Shown piece after piece: positions 56,926-64,000 of a stretch of DNA of 64,000 nucleotides. Position numbers and translations under genes: made by a program. The notes beneath the pieces are model-generated. The model was given only the letters and a program-made list of their open reading frames with translations. It did not search any database and was not told the origin of the DNA. This DNA is from Corbicula japonica (taxonomy: Eukaryota > Mollusca > Bivalvia > Venerida > Cyrenidae), in the NCBI GenBank assembly GCA_038501625.1, contig JAZAYU010000175.1, positions 1,055,119-1,119,118 of the forward strand, read 5' to 3'. The first letter of the stretch is position 1, and every line of letters begins with the position of its first letter.

Positions 56926-58422
56926 ACTGAAAATAGCTCCAACAAAGTACAGACACACTTATTTCTCGTGTATGCGTTGTCTAAATTTATATTCGATCTG
57001 CAATTGAGAGATCTATAATAGGATAAGGCAGGCTTAGCCAACCGTTTGTCTTGATTCTTTTACTGGTCTAAAGAAGTGAAGACAGAACAAATACTGTATA
57101 CCGACATTTACATTTAAATAAACCAATCACGAATTCATTGAATTTCCAGACAATCAAATTAATTTCATGACTGGTTCAATACCAAAGTCGGCAAGCAAAT
57201 TGCTACACTCACATCACTGGAAATGTATAGTCCAGTCTGGCTTGTATTGATAGAAGCTTGACTTGCATTATTAGAGCATTCTTTAATTGACATGCTGTCT
57301 TAAAGCTGTCAAAAGTGTCTTGTTAAGATGACCATTTCGTACCTCATTTCATCATATTGTATGTTGTATATTCTTGAAGCGATTGGATGTCAGTCTTGTG
57401 GCTGAAAATTGCTATTTTTGTAATTTTCAAGATGTTATTGTATATACATTTGTATGTATGTAGTTTATGTGTAGTAGTCTTCGTTTTTACAGAACGGATG
57501 TCGGGTATTAGACTGACGCAATAAAGGAAGAATAATCAAAATAACAATCAAGTTACCGACCGAGGTTTCAAACCCACTGTAGTGCATGTCAGTGCAAATG
57601 CAAACCATAAATGAGTTGACAATAGTTTGACATGTCAGAAAACGGTTACGGTCTTATGCTGATTTTTGTCTTTCAGTGAATGTGTTTTTAAGTAGTTTAA
57701 CCATCACAATATAGACCATTTAAAGAATGTTTCTGAGACAACATAGTTTATTATCAAGTGAAGTTTTATTTCTGAATAATGAATTCGATTATAATACCGG
57801 TTCATGTGTACATAAGTATTAATACATGTAATCCCAGAACGTAAGAACCAAGCTTTTTGTATCAATACTTGTAACTGCATGTATGTATAGTACATGTTGT
57901 AAATCTTTTAATGTACAAAAGTATAAGTATGATGTATGTTTATACATGAAGAGTATCTGTTAAATTATTTTATTATCATCCATATGCTTGGATTTTTCCT
58001 GAGAGCCGAAATGATTATCAACCGAAATGTATCATTGCCAACGTAGAGCAAAGGGATTGTAGAAAGGAAAGAACTTGTCATCCATTGTCAATGATTCATG
58101 TTAATGGGTTAACAATCATGCACTGTCACTAAATAAGTTCTTCTAACATTAAACTAGATACATGAAACTGCATGTTCATGTGTATTATTGAAAGTTCAAT
58201 ATTCAGAAAAAAAAATCAGTCACTTAGACGGATTAGAGGAAAATCAAACACATTAATTCAAGTGTGTAAATGCAAAATATATTTGTTTAGTATTCATAGC
58301 GAAACACAATGTTGTGATAGTGTGTGTGTAATGTAGTAGCTTTATTGACTCAAATGTGTTAGACAAACCATTTAAAAATGTGTTAGACAATCCATTTAAA
58401 TTATATCTGACAAACTTATGCA
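56926..58422. other. No gene; a small direct repeat at the end
   Basis: AT-rich. Near 58356-58405 GTGTTAGACAAACCATTTAA and GTGTTAGACAATCCATTTAA are adjacent direct repeats of about 30 bp. Confidence 0.4.
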
Positions 58423-58536
58423 AAGGTGAAAATTAATAATTATGCATATCAGGAATTGCCACATTCAGAAAAAAACAGCCTCCCAACACAGTCAAGAAAA
58501 AGAAAAGAGAGAGCATGGTTAATAAAATGATCAGTA
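58423..58536 (-). repeat. Family A repeat, 3'-end fragment
   Basis: AAGGTGAAAATTAAT..ATGCATATCAGGAATTGCC, CAGCCTCCCAACACAGTCAAG and GAGAGCATGGTTAATAAAAT, cut off after the TGATCAGT block. Confidence 0.85.
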
Positions 58537-58574
58537 ATTGTGTAATCAAGTAGATAAAAAGATCTGTGAAGTCT

Positions 58575-58695
58575 ACAGAACACGACAAGTAACCAAAATA
58601 TTGAAGACTTGGTTTGGCTGCACCTGTTCACGGGAAGAAATGCAAATCCACATTACTGTGCATGCCGCCTAGCCCCGGGTTGAGCGCAACTCAAT
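58575..58695 (-). repeat. Family B repeat copy
   Basis: CAGAACACGACAAG, GGCTGCACCTGTTCACGGG and GCCTAGCCCCGGGTTGAGCG, in the orientation of 39345-39490. Confidence 0.75.
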
Positions 58696-59402
58696 ATATG
58701 TATAGATATATGTATTGTGCTCAAAGCGCGCAATTGATATCAACATTGATTGAACGTATGGGGAAACTCGTTCAGCCGCTACACGACACAAACAATTCTA
58801 CTGTATTATGTGAAATAGACTGAAAGAGACTAACTACTTGTTTGTAATAAATACATGAATATAGTCACTATATCCCATGGCATTCCATATAATAGATAAT
58901 GTATGCATACTTATTTCAGTAAATATATTATATAGTTCATAATGCTAAAGTTCAATAACAACGGTTATTTTCAAGGCAGTTTCCCTAATATAGGAATATG
59001 GCAACGCTCTTGTCCTAATTCTCACGACTGACGGGTCAAAACTGGATAAGACAAGTTTGACTGCTGTTAAACTCGAATATTTATTTAGCAACATCCAATT
59101 CCGAAAGAAGCCGTCAAATAAATAAAACTCAGTTTTTGGAATTACTTCAGCAGTACATAATTGGAAAATTTTCATTCAACAGTATATAACTTTAACTCGT
59201 TTGTTTGGGTTTTCTTGCCTTATCTTTGCTTCATACGCACTTACTATCTATAAGCTTTTCATTCGTTATATTTCTGCCTGCATACGCACTAACAGACAAT
59301 TAACGTTGCATATTCGTGGGTTTCTGACAATAAGAGATCCTCCGTCTGAGACAAAGTTACACTGAACAATAACACATGTGACAGAAGGTAAAAATCTTTG
59401 AA
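58696..59402. other. No gene; a block shared with the receptor upstream region
   Basis: At about 59290-59355 GCACTAACAGACAATTAACG and CTCCGTCTGAGAC recur from 7478-7535 in the same order and spacing. Confidence 0.4.
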
Positions 59403-59697
59403 GTTATTTCACCAAGACAACTTGTACTTGTTTTGTGATACGAAAACCTGTTGGGGCAAGTGTGAGGTTGGTGCGCCCTAGAACCTGGTTTAAACCCTCA
59501 GTGGCAAATTATTTTGCCATTTACCGTTCCAATGCGGAAACCCCTCGGGTTCTCACTTTCGTTAATTGTTTGTGGCGTCCATTTTGAAACTGATTATTGT
59601 AAAACCATGCTCTATTTTCCTCTCTACCTTTTGGCTGTGTGGGGAGGCTGTGTCTGCCAGATGTGGCCATTCCTGATATGCATATTTCACTTTTTTG
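59403..59697 (+). repeat. Family A repeat copy, truncated
   Basis: Starts within CACCAAGACAACTTGTACTT and runs through GTGCGCCCTAGAACCTGG, CCGTTCCAATGCGGAAACCC and GTGTGGGGAGGCTGTGTC to GATATGCATATTTCACTTTT. Confidence 0.92.
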
Positions 59698-62224
59698 TTA
59701 CATCAACAACATCCTTATTTTGTGTTTTCACATTGTTTGCGAAAATAGAAAAAAACAATTTATTATTATTATACTGGTTAGAAATATCAATAAATTTGAT
59801 TGGATGATATGTGTTGATGTATGTCCAAACTGTTCCGTCTTTCAAGACTAATGCTTCATTTATAACAAGCGATTTTGCAATCCTCTGAAATGTTTTATCA
59901 ATTTAATTATTTGAGTAATCATTAAAGTGAGTCGAACAAATGACAATTCAGTTAAAGTGCCAAATGAAAACACTCTAAATTCAGTAACTTGATCATATTG
60001 CGAACTCTGGAAAAATAGTATCCGTAGCTTTTCACATAAGTATTATGTTATGTCAGATAAGTTTGTCAAGTTAATGAGAGATATGTCGCAATATGTTCGT
60101 TCTTCTTGACGTTCCAAAAAGCAAAAAGAGTATAAAACGCGAACGATCCGTTCATCATGAACTACATTTTTAGTAAATGATTTTATATTAATACAGAAAT
60201 GTGAAACGTAAATAATAATAATTTTAGAAATTGAAGTAATTTAGACCATGCTAATTTCCGAATTTCAACCAGGAAAGGCTGCCGTCCACAATATTTATGC
60301 ACATAACTCTAATGGTATGTTATAAATAGAATACAGGCGGCATTTGATAGTGAGTTAAGTTTTGATTTTCATAATTATAACTTATATATTTTTTGAACAC
60401 TTGATTTTGATTTCTTTATGTGTAAGCGTAGATCGAACGAATGTGCTAACCATTTTCACGTAATAAAGTCATTGTTGTCAACCCGCATTTCCATTTTTGT
60501 CATTTATTTTACAGAACATACTACTTGTTAATCCCCTGGAATATGATTTGATATGGCTTGCTGTTACTAGAGTATTGAGTGGGCGATTTAGGCTTCTTGG
60601 GCAACGTAAACAAACTATAATCGGGTTGTAAACTTATAAAAATATCAAAATTGATCAAAAACGATTTTAAATGATAGGTAAATTTACGCCTTGCATTTAT
60701 AGTAATTCATTATAGTTACCCGCATGTATTTAAAATGGTAAAAATACTGATATTTTTCTATTTCAACAAATGCAAATAAAGAAAAACACATTGTTACTGT
60801 CAAAAGATGCATTTAATGTATACATATGCAAAACACAGTGTACAAACTTACTTTAAAATAACAAACTAAAATGTTTCGCCAACATATTATTTTTTAACGA
60901 AAGCATACAGTTTGACGTGTTCTGATGGTGGAGCTATTGATTAAGATGTTAGGTTTGACAATGTTACCATTTAAGGAAAGAGTAACAGCCCAAACCATAA
61001 TGTACCGCTAACATAATATTTCTGACGAAGTATACAGCTTTATGTGTTCCGCTAGAGAGTATACGTTTTTATAAGCTACTTATGTTTAATGTGTTTGAAC
61101 TTGTGCGTTTGCATGCAACACGTTTGATTGTCACGTGACAGTCTAGTTATCGATAACGTACTGTAAGAATAAGTGTTACCTTTCTTTAACATTATGAATT
61201 ATCATTTAAAATAAAATAAAATCCGTCTGACAATTTAAGCACTCTTAACCTCATGATGTTTCTGGCGATAGCAATTTTCGCTTGGCATACACATGAAGTT
61301 CACTTGAATATGTTTTACTTTAAGCATAACTCGCACGCTATCTATTAGGCTTGCAAAACTTTTGCCGAGTTCAACATATGAAGAGAAAATTGTTGCCTAT
61401 AGTTAATTGATCGTTTATTTCTTCTCTCTTCCAAATAAAAATGAGGACACTAACCGGACTTCAATCTTTTCCTTAACTAGATTGACATTTCATTTATCAA
61501 GTAATGATCTCTAAGCACACAAATAAAGGAAGCTAAACTCAACTACTTTTTTTCAGGCAGTCACTTAATGGTCACACGTTGCCCGTTCAATTGTGTGTTT
61601 GTTATTTATCGTCTATTGAGGGCAAAGGCGGTTGTAATTTAACGATAAAAACTAGGAAACAGTGTGCTATTAAGAAAACTATCTCCAAAGATTTTTCTCT
61701 AGATAGTAACAAAATGTGTAAACACTTATCAAACAATAAAATTAATACAAATTATTGTATCCCAAAATGTTTAAATTTTGATGTTTCTGATAATTATCAT
61801 ATATTGAAATGCCTTTAAAGCTAAGTAGGTATTTATTATTTGTATCTTCAGGTCTCGAAACACCACGAAACGAAGGTTATTATTTCATACTTTTCTTTAC
61901 CTTTTCAGATTTGCATACATGCATCACATGTATCAGGAATTGCTACCGTGAGAAAGCGCATTCAACTTAACCGAACTGCCAAACAAAAAAGGTATCTGAT
62001 TCTGTGAATATAAAACATGATAAACTTATAAGCGAAGAATGCTGATTATTAACTAAATTTTACTGGTAAGACGTTTACAATCCATAACTTGAAACTAACA
62101 TGTGTAGTCTTTTCTATAATTGTTTTATATTGTCGACTGTGTTATAAAAACTAAATTAAATTTAAAATGTAATTATTCGGATGACTATTCGGACCTTTCA
62201 ACAAAGTGAGATTTACTGACTCTT
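59698..62224. other. No supported gene
   Basis: AT-rich. At about 60878-60940 and 61008-61065 a block recurs weakly (CCAACATATTATTTTTTAAC / CTAACATAATATTTCTGAC, then GCATACAGTTTGACGTGTTC / GTATACAGCTTTATGTGTTC). Confidence 0.4.
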
Positions 62225-62300
62225 TTAAAGCCTCCGAACACGACACATATTTAAATTATTACAGGCACGGATAGAATGAGCTTGTTCATTGGCCACCATA
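62225..62300 (-). repeat. Family B fragment
   Basis: AAAGCCTCCGAACACGACAC, TATTACAGGCACGGATAGAA and TGAGCTTGTTCATTGGC, the distal end of the family. Confidence 0.6.
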
Positions 62301-62640
62301 GTTTAGCTGTGAGTTATGAATGATAGAGACGCAGACTACGTTAGCCAATGGCCATTATTGTTTTATGTCTTTATATTGAATATGTACATGTTAATATTTC
62401 TTTTCTGTTTACTCGGTACAATCTCATGTTTGAACGTATGTCTTTTCTGATCTTTGCCAATAAGTAATGATCCTGATTTATTGTGAAATTATTCAGAGTT
62501 TCATTTGAGTAAACATTCGGAAAAGACCAACTTGTTTTTACAGAGAAGTAATGTGTCGTCACACAGTTATGCATTTTGATGTTTTATTGTCATAAGTAAG
62601 TTATTGCCATTCGCAATCTGGAACAAACTTTAAAATGATA

Positions 62641-62735
62641 GTGCCTCTAGCTGGGTGCGAACCCGCACCGTCACGGCGACAGCGCCTAATCCTGCAATTT
62701 CTGCGACACAACCAATTGAGCTAGCGGGGACAACC
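62641..62735 (-). repeat. tRNA-like (SINE head or tRNA pseudogene)
   Basis: On the minus strand CCCCGCTAGCTCAATTGG contains an A-box-like TAGCTCAATTGG, and GGTGCGGGTTCGCACCC resembles a B box with a T-arm-like hairpin. The A-to-B distance is longer than in an ordinary tRNA, the D stem does not pair and the acceptor ends do not match, so it is not a functional tRNA as read. Confidence 0.35.
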
Positions 62736-64000
62736 CCAAAAAACGATCACTGCATGACATCAATAGCGGTTTATTTTACTGTTACTTAAAAGTTATGCGA
62801 CTTGTACAGCACTGAAAATTATGAAATTGACATTTTTTCCGATTCCGATCCGGTCCGCTTCCGATACTAAAGTCATCTATAACCGATCCGATTCCATTCC
62901 CATTGCGGTCCAATTTCACTTCGTTTGCACTCCAATTTTTCACTCAAGACAATACGCTCCAAACGATTTATACGCTCAAACCGATTCTTCTAATTCCGAT
63001 CTTTTCGCTCCAGTTTTTCATTGGTCATTACTTATAACGCATCTCGCGCTGAATTTACATTGCTGTGACATTTTTCTTATTTGCAGTTTTTTTTGTTTAA
63101 TTGTATTGTTTAAACACCTTGGTTACTAAGAAAGTAAAGTGATCATTTTAGATCTTTAATGACGTCTTATAAAATTTTTCATCAGTTTAATGTAATCGTT
63201 TATTACATTGCAGTTTTAAAATATAAGCGTAAATTACACCCGATATAAGTGAGATTCATGTTCATCTGAGATGTTTAGGAACCGAGCTGGTTTGGCGTAA
63301 ATCAAGTCAGTAAATGCCTTAGGTCCGTATACATCAATAAGCAGTAAATAAAACTTTTCAGCGTAAATTTACGCTTTAGACAGTAAAAAGAAAACATGCA
63401 GAATATACCGTTGAAGATGTAAACAATTTTTCAGCATAAACGTACGCTGAATTATTGAAGTTTTGAAAGACTTAATAAGAATATTCGTTCCGTTTTGCGT
63501 ACTTTATGCTGTAACATAGAAGTTAAAGAGATTATAATGGGCTTTAAAACTTATGAGACATCGATAATGAACTTATTTAAATGTGAAAATCGTTTTTATT
63601 TCCTTATTTTCACCGCTGTAATCAAAGGGGAAAATAGTTTCTCTTTAAGTTTCGGACAGCGTTTATGGTTTACATCATACTGGACTTAATAAATGTTTAC
63701 GATCAAATGTGTTAATTAGCATTAAATACATTTCACTTGCGAATCCCCTTACTAAATAAAATAATACATTCACGCCATAATGTAGCAGGGGTGAAAATAC
63801 ATGTTCATTATCTCTTCCTTTGTGTGAGATAAATTATAACGTATTTTCGACTAAAGGGCGTTTTATACAAAAAGGTTACGGACTTAATTTCAATAATATC
63901 ATGCTTGTGAATGGCAAACACATCATTTTCTATTATATGTCTTCAGTTTTATTTACAAAATTATCCTTATATTAGTTTTTATTACTAGTGTTTGATAGCA
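62736..64000. other. No supported gene
   Basis: A pyrimidine-rich stretch at 62830-63000 repeats CCGATTCCGATC-like strings. GCGTAAATTTACGC (63362-63375) is a short perfect palindrome. No gene recognised to the end of the window. Confidence 0.4.

Noticed and set aside
62641..62735. Functional tRNA gene
   Set aside because: D stem and acceptor stem do not pair and the spacing is wrong.

Overview
This is AT-rich animal nuclear DNA dominated by transposable elements and gene-poor. The one host gene I can support is a three-exon peptide GPCR of the DMSR / sex-peptide-receptor-related type. Its family, the LINE, Tc1 and hAT remnants, and the many short foldback repeats suggest a lophotrochozoan, most likely a bivalve mollusc. 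That assignment is inference from style; no marker gene fixes the species.

Layout. 1-7.8 kb: noncoding, with a foldback at 146-226, a degenerate tandem array at 1567-2010 and other inverted repeats. 7.8-22.9 kb: the receptor gene on the + strand (exons 7828-8116, 9752-9869, 21723-22401; 361 codons when joined, phases 1 and 2). Exon 1 runs directly into an array of about 20 degenerate 44-bp units copied from its own 3' end and splice donor. Exon 3 runs into an array of about five 120-bp units that begins in the last coding codons. Intron 2 is 11.85 kb because a 9.8-kb chromodomain-bearing Ty3/gypsy-type LTR retrotransposon (11598-21403, minus strand, TG..CA LTRs, 4-bp TATT target duplication) sits in it. 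That element is itself broken and carries two MITEs and a third interspersed element.

22.9-64 kb: intergenic or unresolved sequence with a LINE 3' end (25.8-26.6 kb), a Tc1-type element with a broken transposase (29.06-30.58 kb), a ~0.6-kb direct repeat pair (34.7-36.1 kb), an internally deleted LINE (40.04-42.76 kb), a 1.4-kb TIR element of unknown type (46.19-47.59 kb), a ~0.5-kb tandem duplication (54.5-55.4 kb) and a 990-bp hAT-type nonautonomous element with a perfect 8-bp target duplication (55.93-56.92 kb). A short stretch at 50.16-50.27 kb resembles receptor exon 3 and looks like a decayed second copy.

Two dispersed families recur. Family A (about 13 copies) shares one 3' end and is cut back to different 5' points, as LINE-type copying produces; its longest copy carries a coding remnant. 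Family B (about 10 pieces) has a GC-rich core reading GCTCAACCCGGGGCTAGGC. A third family makes near-perfect 137-bp palindromes (23.7 and 48.4 kb, plus partial copies).

All calls come from reading the sequence by eye. No alignment, database search or folding program was run, and repeat edges are good to about 5-20 bp unless a target duplication fixes them.
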